Position numbers and translations under genes: made by a program. Below are positions 1 to 7,626 of a stretch of DNA of 15,926 bases, piece after piece. Source of the stretch: Candidatus Coatesiibacteriota bacterium (GTDB taxonomy: Bacteria > Oederibacteriota > CAKKQC01); NCBI GenBank assembly GCA_023265785.1, contig JAHFSL010000014.1:1-15926 (forward strand), written 5' to 3'. How positions within the stretch are numbered: position 1 is the first letter of the stretch; every line of letters begins with the position of its first letter. The notes beneath the pieces were generated by a model, which was not told the origin of the DNA, ran no database searches, and saw only the letters and a list, made by a program, of their open reading frames with translations.

Positions 1-2
1 TG

Positions 3-2732
3 GCCCTCGTCGGGGGACCCCTCCCGGCCCTGCCGGTCACGCTGGCGGCGGGTGGGGGGAGCCAGACCATCGAGTGGCAGTTCGCCCGCAAGCCCGGCGG
101 CGGACTGGAGACCTGCGACTGGCAGGGGATCGGGGCGGAAGACTTCAATGTCACCGTGTCCGCGCGGGGCAACTGCTGGACGTACGCCGTCATCAACAAG
201 CCGACGCCGCTCATGGGGGTGGATCGCAATACCGGGACCTGCCCGCCGCCGGACAACCAGAACCTGCTCCTGACATGTCCCAGCAGTGTGAACGCAACGT
301 CGCCGTTCAATCTTTTTCTGGATGTCACCAATCCGTTGCCGGACCGCCCCTTTGTGCTCGAGACGCCCGGCCAGCCCGTGGCCACCCTCTATACCGCCTC
401 CGGGAGCCCGGGCTGGACATTCTGCGGAACCTGCTTCTCGGCCAGCGGCGGGGCGGCGTCGTGCTCCACCTGTTGGGGACCGACCGGCCTTCCCTTCACT
501 TGGTCGCCGGGCCAGACCGTGACTTTCACTTGGTCCGCCTTCGGGCTCGCCCCGGGCACGGTGAGCGGCGAGGCCACGCTGGCGTACAGCAGTGCGGGGC
601 TGGTGGCGTGCCACGATGCGTGCGCCAATTCGCTTCCCCTGTGGGGGACTTCCATCTGCACCTTCGACATCATTCCGCCGGGGGTCATCAACGTGACCTC
701 GTTCACCGCGACCTGGTACTCGCCGTCCGGTTCGCCGTACCCGCGGTGCGGGGCCGGGCCGGATGTCGTCCCGGTCCGGCTGAACATCACCATCCAGAAC
801 CTGGACACCTTCCTTCCCCTCACCGTGACGCGCATCTGCGATTCAACCGTCCCGGAGCGCGCGACGGGGGCTTCGGGCGCCGCCTTCGTTCCGCCCGCGG
901 TGCCCACACCGAGCCCCTGGCCGCCGCTTCCGTTCACCATTCCGCCGTCACCGTTGGCCCCCGCAAGTTACAGCGAGGTCACGGTCACGGTGTACTGGGA
1001 CCCGATCTGCGGTCCGGAAACGTTCGGCTGCTTCATCCAGCCGCCGCAGACCAAGGTGGAAAGCCTCATCGGCGGATACACCAGCCTCAACTGCTGTGAT
1101 ATCGCCTTTTCGCCGACGGCCTTTCCGCAGGTCACTTCGTCGAATCCCGCACGGCTGGAGGTCGCGGGGTCGCCGGAGTCCGTCTCGCCCTGGACTGATA
1201 AATTCGAGTACTCGGTGGGGCAGGTCATCACCATCAGGCTCAGCGTGACCAACACGGGTGAAAACGATTTTCTGGGGTGGAGCGTCACCCTGACCGCCAA
1301 TCCGACGGCGGGTGCGGGCGTCACCCCGCTGTTCGGCCCCTTGCCGGTGCCGTCCTCCCCCCTTCCCGGCATCGGCTCCTGCACCTCCGGCCCGCCGTAT
1401 CCGGGGGTCGTCACCTACGAGTGGACCACGACTGCCACTGCGGGCGGCAAGGTGTCATTCACGGGCGTGGTGGGGGGAACCGATGCGGGGTGCGGGACAT
1501 TCCTGTTCGAGACGGCGACGACCCCGCCGGTCACGATCGCCACCGCGGCGGCCGTCTCCTGCACGGCCTACGCCACCCCGCTGGTCACCATGTCCGTCAC
1601 CTGTACCGGATGCCTGCCGCGGTCCGACTGCGACCCGGTGACGGGGGCGGGCTGTCTCGACGTCGTGCTGAATGCGATCAATAATGGAGATGTGAGCGCC
1701 ATGTGCGTCATCGTGTCCGACGGGTCCCCGGCCAACGTCTTCCGGCCGTGCCCGCCGCCCGCGACGGTGGGGACCGCGGTGTTTGCGTGCGGCCTGCCGT
1801 ACGGGGGCGATTGCGCTCCATCCACAATCTATGCTGGCTCCTGCCCGTCGCCATGGGTCGGACTGCCCAACCCGTGTCCTAAGAATCCGGGAACAATTCC
1901 GCGCGGGGAGACCGGCAAGTACACCTGGCGGTACAGTCCCTCCTCCACCGGGTGCGTGGACCCGCTCGTCTCCATGTGCGCCCGGGATGGCGCCACGGGC
2001 ACGACGATCTATTGCGACAGCCCGACCAACCCGGTCCAGATCAAGGCGCGGTACCCGCTCCAGATGACCCTCGTGGCCGCCCCCGCGCAGGTGGCGCCGG
2101 GCCAGACGTTCACCGTGTCGGTCCTCATCTTTAACCCCGGCCAGACCACGGCGTCGCTCCAGGGCGGCGAACCCGCCCTCCAGTTCTACCAGGCGTCCAC
2201 GGGGGGCAAGGTGACCGACCAGTACGACGTGGTGCCGCCGTCGCCGGTCAGCATCCCGCCGGGCCGAAGCGTCACGATCACCGTCACCGTGCAGGCCCAC
2301 AAGTCGGCCCAGCCGGGGAATGTGATGATCCGCGCGCCCCAGGGCGACAAGTTCATCGCCCGCGACCTGGAGACGGGCCTGCCGTTCCCCGCCGTGGATG
2401 CCGGCGGCCCGCTGTCGCTGGTGGTTCAGGATGCCAGCAACTCCCTGGTGATCTCGGGCGCCAATCCCACGCCCATTGCCGCCCAGGCCGCCCGCATCAC
2501 CTACCAGATCGCCGATGCCGGCCGGCCCGGCCGCCGCACCCGGCTCAAGGTCTACTCGCTCTCCGGGGAGCTGGTGCGCGTGCTCGTGGACAAGCCCGCG
2601 GCGGTCGAGCAGGTGGAGGTCCCGTGGGACGGCCGGAACGAGGGTGGCCAGATGTGCGCCAGCGGGATCTACCTCGTCCGGCTGGAAGGCCCGAACTATT
2701 CCGCGGTCCGGAAACTCGCGCTGATTAAATGA
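3..2732 (+). CDS. Cysteine-rich Ig-repeat surface protein with FlgD-like C-terminal domain (5' partial)
   Basis: The frame is open from the first bases, so the gene begins before the window. About 909 residues are visible, and the GTG at 156 is internal. The protein is a string of beta-rich, Ig-like (CARDB/DUF11-like) modules with signatures such as YEWTTTATAGGKVSFTGVV and YTWRYSPSSTG. More than 30 cysteines lie almost all before about nt 2020, suggesting disulfides outside the cytoplasm. The last ~97 residues (nt 2440-2729) form a FlgD-like Ig domain: LKVYSLSGELVRVLV, then WDGRNEGG, then SGIYLVRLEG, ending RKLALIK. C-terminal domains of this fold act as sorting signals in type IX cargo; applying that here is inference. 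The TGA stop overlaps the next ATG (ATGA). Exported/surface placement is fairly likely; specific function (adhesin, S-layer or other) is unknown. Confidence 0.85.
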   Translation, partial: ALVGGPLPALPVTLAAGGGSQTIEWQFARKPGGGLETCDWQGIGAEDFNVTVSARGNCWTYAVINKPTPLMGVDRNTGTCPPPDNQNLLLTCPSSVNATSPFNLFLDVTNPLPDRPFVLETPGQPVATLYTASGSPGWTFCGTCFSASGGAASCSTCWGPTGLPFTWSPGQTVTFTWSAFGLAPGTVSGEATLAYSSAGLVACHDACANSLPLWGTSICTFDIIPPGVINVTSFTATWYSPSGSPYPRCGAGPDVVPVRLNITIQNLDTFLPLTVTRICDSTVPERATGASGAAFVPPAVPTPSPWPPLPFTIPPSPLAPASYSEVTVTVYWDPICGPETFGCFIQPPQTKVESLIGGYTSLNCCDIAFSPTAFPQVTSSNPARLEVAGSPESVSPWTDKFEYSVGQVITIRLSVTNTGENDFLGWSVTLTANPTAGAGVTPLFGPLPVPSSPLPGIGSCTSGPPYPGVVTYEWTTTATAGGKVSFTGVVGGTDAGCGTFLFETATTPPVTIATAAAVSCTAYATPLVTMSVTCTGCLPRSDCDPVTGAGCLDVVLNAINNGDVSAMCVIVSDGSPANVFRPCPPPATVGTAVFACGLPYGGDCAPSTIYAGSCPSPWVGLPNPCPKNPGTIPRGETGKYTWRYSPSSTGCVDPLVSMCARDGATGTTIYCDSPTNPVQIKARYPLQMTLVAAPAQVAPGQTFTVSVLIFNPGQTTASLQGGEPALQFYQASTGGKVTDQYDVVPPSPVSIPPGRSVTITVTVQAHKSAQPGNVMIRAPQGDKFIARDLETGLPFPAVDAGGPLSLVVQDASNSLVISGANPTPIAAQAARITYQIADAGRPGRRTRLKVYSLSGELVRVLVDKPAAVEQVEVPWDGRNEGGQMCASGIYLVRLEGPNYSAVRKLALIK

Positions 2733-4279
2733 GGCCCGGAACGATTCCGGCGGCGACCCGGATCGTCGCTCTCATCATCCTGGCGGGCATCGCGGGTCCC
2801 GCCCGGGCCCTCCGGCTGGCGGAAAACGGGTTCACCGTCTCGCCGGGCGAGGTCCTGCTGACCCGGACGATCACGGTGACCGCAACGCTGGAGAACGATC
2901 ATCCCCCCGCCGGCGACCTGTTCGGCATGGAGGTGATGCCGGTCCCCGGCGAGCTGGTCAGGCTGGTGGGGTTGGAGCCGCCCCCCGCCTTCACCTGTAC
3001 CGAGACCGGAGGGACGACCACGGGCCGGTGGATTTTTGAGGCGTTGGCGCCCGGGACGGTGACCTTCGCCCTGGAGGCATCCCAACAGCAGTGCCGCTCC
3101 GAGCTTTCAGATACCCCGGTCCATGCCGTGTCCCCGCCGATCCATCTCCTGCCCCTTCCGGTCTGGACCTCACTGGCGTGCGTTCCGGCGTTCGTGGCAC
3201 CCGGTGCCGAGTTTGCCCTGGTCCTGACCCTGCGCAACGACGCGGCCGAGGAGGGGTTCTACCAGCCGCCGCACGCCGACGCCGAACTGGGCAACCGCCG
3301 GACGCCGGCCGCGCAGGTGCTCGGTGCTCCGACCGTGGAGCCGGCCACGGCCCTGCATGGCAACCGCCTGGTCCTGCCACCCGGACGGGAGGTGGTCTTC
3401 CGCTGGCGGTGCCGGGCGCGGGAGACGGGGACCCAGCGGTTCGAGGTGGTGGGTGCCGGGCTCATCATGCGGAGCAGGCCGGTCACGATCCGCACCCCCG
3501 CGGCCTTCACGCTCACCGTCCCCGCGCCGGCCGTGCCGACGGCGCTGGGGCGGGAGTACACGGTTCGGGCGGTCCTCCGCACCGGCGGCGACGCGGCGGT
3601 TGCCGCGCCCGGGGCGGCCATCACCTGGTCACCGCCCGATGCGGCCCGGCTGGTGACGGCCGCGCCGGTGACGGCGACCCTGATGCGCGCGGAAGGCCCG
3701 GAGGTCGCCGTCGCGACCTTCATCCTGGAACCGCTCAAGCCCGGCCCCCTGCTCTTCTCCGTCTCGGCGTGGGGCACCGAGGCGGATTCAGGCGCATCCC
3801 TGCATCCCCCCACGGCCACGCGGATGCTGGCCGTCCAGGCGCCGCCCCGGCTCGAGGTCGGCATCGCACCGCTGTCCGCCACCGCCCTGGTGGGCAGTCG
3901 CGTCCCCTTCGGGGTGACCGTACGCAACCGGGCGTCCGCCGCAACGGGTGCGGTGGCGCCCCTCGTCCTGTTCAAGGCCGGCACGGCGGACCTGCATGCC
4001 TTCGCCCCGATGTACATCGGGGTCCCCGCCGGCGGGACCTCCTTCTTTGCGGGGGCCATGACGCCGGGCTCACCCGGTGCGGTGGAGTTTGCCGTGCAGG
4101 CGACGGCCCGGGATGACCGGGGAGGGCCGTGGATCACGGCCGTGTCCCGGCGGCGGTCATCATGGCGGTGCCGGTCCCGCGGTTCGAGGTGTATCCCCTT
4201 ACGGCCCGGGCCTGGCAGGGGACCACGGCCACCGTCCGGTTCTCGCTCGTCAACGCCGCGCGCGACCGGGTCCGGGTGA
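2729..4279 (+). CDS. Exported Ig-repeat protein, N-terminal part of a frameshifted gene
   Basis: The ATG at 2729 overlaps the upstream TGA by four bases and opens a signal peptide (basic MRPGTIPAATR, then IVALIILAGIAGPARA). Several Ig-like modules follow, e.g. GRWIFEALAPGTVTFALEA and VVFRWRCRARETGTQRFEV, matching the repeat signature of its neighbours. Protein-like sequence continues to about WITAVS (nt 4147). After that this frame turns into arginine/serine-rich nonsense up to the stop at 4279, while frame 1 carries the sensible continuation. One missing base in the GC-rich run at 4148-4156 would explain this. Repaired, the product would be about 698 aa with a C-terminal FlgD-like domain, the same architecture as the flanking genes. 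Function unknown; likely a secreted or surface structural protein. Confidence 0.75.
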   Translation: MRPGTIPAATRIVALIILAGIAGPARALRLAENGFTVSPGEVLLTRTITVTATLENDHPPAGDLFGMEVMPVPGELVRLVGLEPPPAFTCTETGGTTTGRWIFEALAPGTVTFALEASQQQCRSELSDTPVHAVSPPIHLLPLPVWTSLACVPAFVAPGAEFALVLTLRNDAAEEGFYQPPHADAELGNRRTPAAQVLGAPTVEPATALHGNRLVLPPGREVVFRWRCRARETGTQRFEVVGAGLIMRSRPVTIRTPAAFTLTVPAPAVPTALGREYTVRAVLRTGGDAAVAAPGAAITWSPPDAARLVTAAPVTATLMRAEGPEVAVATFILEPLKPGPLLFSVSAWGTEADSGASLHPPTATRMLAVQAPPRLEVGIAPLSATALVGSRVPFGVTVRNRASAATGAVAPLVLFKAGTADLHAFAPMYIGVPAGGTSFFAGAMTPGSPGAVEFAVQATARDDRGGPWITAVSRRRSSWRCRSRGSRCIPLRPGPGRGPRPPSGSRSSTPRATGSG

Positions 4280-4827
4280 CGGCCGCCACGGTGTCGCTGG
4301 CCGGCACCGGGGCGGGATCGAATGCCACCCGGCTGCGGCCCGTCCCGCTGGTGCTGGAGCCGGGGGCCAGCGCGACCCTGGCGGCCTCGATCTACCTGCC
4401 CCCGGCCAAGGCGCCGTACGCCGTGGCCGGGTCCCTGTCGCTGTCCGCGACCCTGACGGCCTTTGGGTTGCCCTTCCTCGCCCAACCGGGCGCGCGTACC
4501 GCCGTCCTGGCCTGTCCCCGCACGACCGGGTTCGTGAGCGTGGAGCCTGACGGCGCGTTCCGGCCCCCCCGTGATCCCGTCATGCGCGTCGAGTGGACCC
4601 AGACCTTCGCGGGCGAGGCCGGGTGCGCCCTGCTCAAGGCCGACGGCACCCCGGTGCGTTCCCTGGGCGGTGCCGCCCGCAGGGAGGCGGGCTGGCACGA
4701 GATCACCTGGGACGGCCGGGACGGGGCGGACGCGGTGGTGCCGCCCGGCAAGTACCTGCTCCGGGTGGCCGGAACGAGCGCCTCGGCGTGGCACGCCGAC
4801 CACCAGTTCTCCATCGAGAAGCCGTGA
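4129..4827 (+). CDS. C-terminal part of the frameshifted Ig-repeat protein, with FlgD-like terminal domain
   Basis: Frame 1 holds the continuation of the preceding gene: one more Ig-like module (FEVYPLTARAWQGTTATVRF) and then a divergent FlgD-like domain with VEWTQTFAGEAGCALLKADG, the HEITWDGRDG turn and PPGKYLLRVAG, ending at TGA 4827. There is no signal peptide, so if translated alone from GTG 4129 it would stay in the cytoplasm, which is implausible for this fold. A GGGGAGGG run (4118-4126) lies just before 4129, so independent initiation cannot be excluded. I favour a single gene broken by a one-base deletion, in the genome or the assembly. The C-terminus lacks the basic RKLA-type ending of the neighbouring proteins. 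The stop overlaps the next GTG start (GTGA). Confidence 0.7.
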   Translation: MDHGRVPAAVIMAVPVPRFEVYPLTARAWQGTTATVRFSLVNAARDRVRVTAATVSLAGTGAGSNATRLRPVPLVLEPGASATLAASIYLPPAKAPYAVAGSLSLSATLTAFGLPFLAQPGARTAVLACPRTTGFVSVEPDGAFRPPRDPVMRVEWTQTFAGEAGCALLKADGTPVRSLGGAARREAGWHEITWDGRDGADAVVPPGKYLLRVAGTSASAWHADHQFSIEKP

Positions 4828-6359
4828 CCCGGGGGCGGGCGGCCCTGCTGGCCGCGTGGATGGCCGTGGGACCGGGTGCGGCGCATGCCGCCGCACCCGC
4901 ACTCTGCGCGGTGGTGTCGGCGCCGACGCTGGTCGAGGTGGGACAGGTCTTCACCGTCACCATGGTGGTGCACGACTGCGGCGACACCCCGCTGATCCGG
5001 GTGAATCCCTCCCTCTCGTTCACCATGACGGGGACCTGCCTCCTCATCAACAGCGTGGCCCAGGCGGCTTCCGGCGGCGGGTCGGTGCTGGCAGTGGCGG
5101 GGCCGACGGGCGGCACGGTCATGTGTCCGGTGGCGCTTGCGGCCGGTGCGGGGGCCAGCGCGTACGCCGACTTCACCTGGTCCTTCAAGGGGGTCGCGGT
5201 GGGTGCCGTGGACCTCACCATCACCGCGGCCGGGCTGGAGGTGGGTGGGAGCCCCGGGGCGACCGTGTTCGCGTCGGACACGGTGACGATCAATGTCCAG
5301 CGGCCCGCCGCGATGTCGGCCACCCTCACCGTCAATCCGCCGGGCCTCATACCCTATGGCGCGACCGTGACGGTCTACCTGGAGGTGATGGACAACGGCG
5401 ATGCCTCGGTCGATCAGGCGTTCGTGTACTCCGTGACCGTGACGGGCACGGCCGCCCTGACCCCCCTGCCATGTCCGCCGCTGGCCAGCCTGTGCAAGGA
5501 CGATCCGGCGTATGCCAAGTCGGACCTGGCATCGGGGCTCCCCGGCAGGACCTGGACCTGGTTGTACCGCACCAGTGCCCCGGGGACCGTCACCCTGCGC
5601 GCCAATGTTGGCGGCCTGGACCATCTCACCCGCGCCCTCGTGGTTTCGTCTCCCGCGACGACGCTCTTCACCGTTCCCGTCCCCTCCATTCTGTCGTGGA
5701 CCCTCACCGGCCTGCCGGTCCTGGTCCAGGGGCAGGAGGCGCTGTTCAAGGTGCGCGCCACGAATGCCGGCACCACCCAGGTGTGCGTGACGGGACTGAT
5801 CCTTGCGCTCAATGGCCTCCCGGCGGGATTCTCCGCGCAGGTGCCGGTGTCGGCCGACCTGGCAGACTCCCTCCTGCCCGTCTGCACACCGCCCTGGGGG
5901 GCCGGTCAGAACCGCGAGTTCACGGTGCGCGCGACGCTGGCCGCCACCGCGGCGTCGGGACCCGCCCTGGTGTCCGTGACCTGGACGGGGGCCGATTCGT
6001 GGACCGGCATTCCGGTGCTCGGGGCGGGGGTGCCGCTCGGCGTGGTCATCAGCCCCGCCGAGCGGGTGGTGACCGGCATTATCCCGAATCCCTGGAGCCC
6101 GGCGGATGGGCCGGTGCGCATCGGATTTGCGGTCCCGGTGGAGGGCGGCGGCGGGGCCCTGCCGGCGCGGGTGGAGGTCCTGACGATCCTGGGCGAGGTC
6201 ATCCGGGTCCTCGTGAGCGATGTCCGTCCCGCGGGGGCCTACGAGGCCACATGGAACGGCAAAAATACGGCAGGCCAGAAGACCGCATCGGGCATCGTCC
6301 TGGTGCGGATTCAGGCGGGAACCCGCCGGGAAGTGCGCAAACTGGCCGTGTTAAGATAG
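4824..6359 (+). CDS. Exported Ig-repeat protein with C-terminal FlgD-like domain
   Basis: About 511 aa. I chose GTG 4824 because it overlaps the upstream TGA (GTGA) and immediately gives a signal peptide, MTRGRAALLAAWMAVG with AAHAAA at the likely cleavage site. The frame stays open upstream to 4593, but that stretch is an Arg/Gly-rich shadow of the previous gene. Ig-like modules follow, with repeat signatures FTWSFKGVAVGAVDLTITA and WTWLYRTSAPGTVTLRANV. The last ~105 residues, from VTGIIPNPWSPADG, are a classic FlgD-like/gliding-type C-terminal domain: RVEVLTILGEVIRVLV, TWNGKNTAGQKTASG, and the end REVRKLAVLR. It lies seven bases before the PorV-like gene, supporting one transcript. It is likely cargo for an outer-membrane secretion route; that role is inferred from the C-terminus and neighbour only. 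Confidence 0.85.
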   Translation: MTRGRAALLAAWMAVGPGAAHAAAPALCAVVSAPTLVEVGQVFTVTMVVHDCGDTPLIRVNPSLSFTMTGTCLLINSVAQAASGGGSVLAVAGPTGGTVMCPVALAAGAGASAYADFTWSFKGVAVGAVDLTITAAGLEVGGSPGATVFASDTVTINVQRPAAMSATLTVNPPGLIPYGATVTVYLEVMDNGDASVDQAFVYSVTVTGTAALTPLPCPPLASLCKDDPAYAKSDLASGLPGRTWTWLYRTSAPGTVTLRANVGGLDHLTRALVVSSPATTLFTVPVPSILSWTLTGLPVLVQGQEALFKVRATNAGTTQVCVTGLILALNGLPAGFSAQVPVSADLADSLLPVCTPPWGAGQNREFTVRATLAATAASGPALVSVTWTGADSWTGIPVLGAGVPLGVVISPAERVVTGIIPNPWSPADGPVRIGFAVPVEGGGGALPARVEVLTILGEVIRVLVSDVRPAGAYEATWNGKNTAGQKTASGIVLVRIQAGTRREVRKLAVLR

Positions 6360-6366
6360 CCACGCC

Positions 6367-7626
6367 GTGAGGATCGCGCGCGCCCTGCCCGCCTGCCTGC
6401 TGGTGATCGTGGTGGCATCCGGCGCCCGCGCCGGGGTCGGGGCCACCCAGTCCGAGTTCCTCAAGATCGGCCTTTCCGCCCGGGCCGCCGGAATGGCCGG
6501 GGCGTTCGGGGCCGTCGCCGACGACCTGGGCGCGCTCGAGTACAACCCGGCCGGACTGGGACTCCTCAACAACAGCCAGGTGTCGTTCATGTACAGCAAG
6601 TGGCTGGCGGACATCAGCTTCGGGTCCATCGCCGGGGCGCATATCGTCCCCGTCATCGGGACCATCGGGCTGGGTCTCAACCTGCTGGACGTGGGAGACA
6701 TCGAGGGTTCCTCGCTCAAGAGTTTCAAGGCCTCGAGTTTCCTGTTCCGCGCCGCCTGGGCGCGCAGCCTGGCGCCGAACCTCACGATCGGGGCCGGCGC
6801 CAAGGTGCTGAACGAGAAGATCTCCGATCTCAACTCCTCCGGCGGCACCGTGGACGCGGGGGTGCTGTACAACCCGCTCAAGGGGATTGAACTGGGGGCC
6901 GCCGTGGAGAATCTCGGCGTGGTCTCGGCGTTCCAGGCGGAGAAGGACGCCCTGCCGCTGTTGGTCAAGGTGGCGGCGGCGTGGAAGGGGCTCGAGGGCG
7001 AGTACGGCCAGTTGGTGGCCGCGGCCGACCTCGACTACTATGTCCCGCCGGCGGGACTGTTCAATCCCACCTTCGGGGTGGAGTACTGGGGCGGCAAGTA
7101 CTTCGCCCTGCGTGCCGGATACGCCCTGCGCAAGACCGATCTGTCCTCCCTCGTCGGGTTCGCCGCCGGCGTGGGCGTGCGCTGGCAAACCCTGCGCGTG
7201 GACTATGCCTTTGCCCCGTTCTCCTCGCTGGGCACGACGCACCGCGTGGCGCTCAACTGGGAGATCTGGCCGCTTGTCAGCCTGGCCGTGCCGGGGTCGG
7301 GCGTGGGCGAGCGGCGGAGCGCCGCCGCGGCCGGGCCCCTGCCGCCCGCGCCGCCGTACGTGACCGCCGAGGCGGGATCGGGAAGTGTCCTGCTCAAGTG
7401 GGACGCGCCGCAGGCCTCCAGCCTCGCCGGGTACAACGTGTATGTACGGCGGGAGACCGAGCGCGAGTTCCGGAAGTTCAATGACGAGCCGGTGACCGCG
7501 ACCACGCTCATCGTGGGCGGGCTGGTCGCGAACTCCCGGTACCAGTTCGTCGTCCGCTCGGTGGATTCCGCCAACCCGCCGCGCGAGTCCGCGCCGTCGC
7601 CCCAGGCCACGGCGATTCCCTACTGA
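6367..7626 (+). CDS. PorV/UPF0164-family outer-membrane beta-barrel with C-terminal fibronectin type III domain
   Basis: 419 aa from GTG 6367. A signal peptide (LPACLLVIVVASGARA) is followed by the PorV/UPF0164 opening: SEFLKIGLSARAAGMAGAF (about residues 29-47), then AVADDLGALEYNPAGLG. The rest to about residue 320 alternates hydrophobic and polar residues like a barrel (e.g. GVEYWGGKYFALRAGYALR). In Bacteroidota, PorV is an outer-membrane shuttle that receives type IX cargo through its C-terminal domain. Residues ~329-419 are a fibronectin type III domain (SVLLKWDAPQ, GYNVYVRRE, SRYQFVVRSVD), joined by a Pro/Ala-rich linker. A barrel-FN3 fusion is not the usual Bacteroidota PorV layout. It directly follows genes whose products end in FlgD-like domains. 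Barrel family is confident; the shuttle role is inferred. Confidence 0.88.
   Translation: MRIARALPACLLVIVVASGARAGVGATQSEFLKIGLSARAAGMAGAFGAVADDLGALEYNPAGLGLLNNSQVSFMYSKWLADISFGSIAGAHIVPVIGTIGLGLNLLDVGDIEGSSLKSFKASSFLFRAAWARSLAPNLTIGAGAKVLNEKISDLNSSGGTVDAGVLYNPLKGIELGAAVENLGVVSAFQAEKDALPLLVKVAAAWKGLEGEYGQLVAAADLDYYVPPAGLFNPTFGVEYWGGKYFALRAGYALRKTDLSSLVGFAAGVGVRWQTLRVDYAFAPFSSLGTTHRVALNWEIWPLVSLAVPGSGVGERRSAAAAGPLPPAPPYVTAEAGSGSVLLKWDAPQASSLAGYNVYVRRETEREFRKFNDEPVTATTLIVGGLVANSRYQFVVRSVDSANPPRESAPSPQATAIPY

Noticed and set aside
4593..4823. Upstream extension of the third Ig-repeat protein to 4593
   Set aside because: The added 77 residues are a shifted-frame copy of the previous gene's end and would bury the signal peptide; GTG 4824 with a GTGA overlap is better.
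3259..4902. 547-aa open frame on the - strand opposite the second and third Ig-repeat genes
   Set aside because: Composition is Arg/Gly/Pro-rich with no domain; it is the antisense shadow of high-GC coding sequence whose + strand frame has signal peptides and Ig modules.
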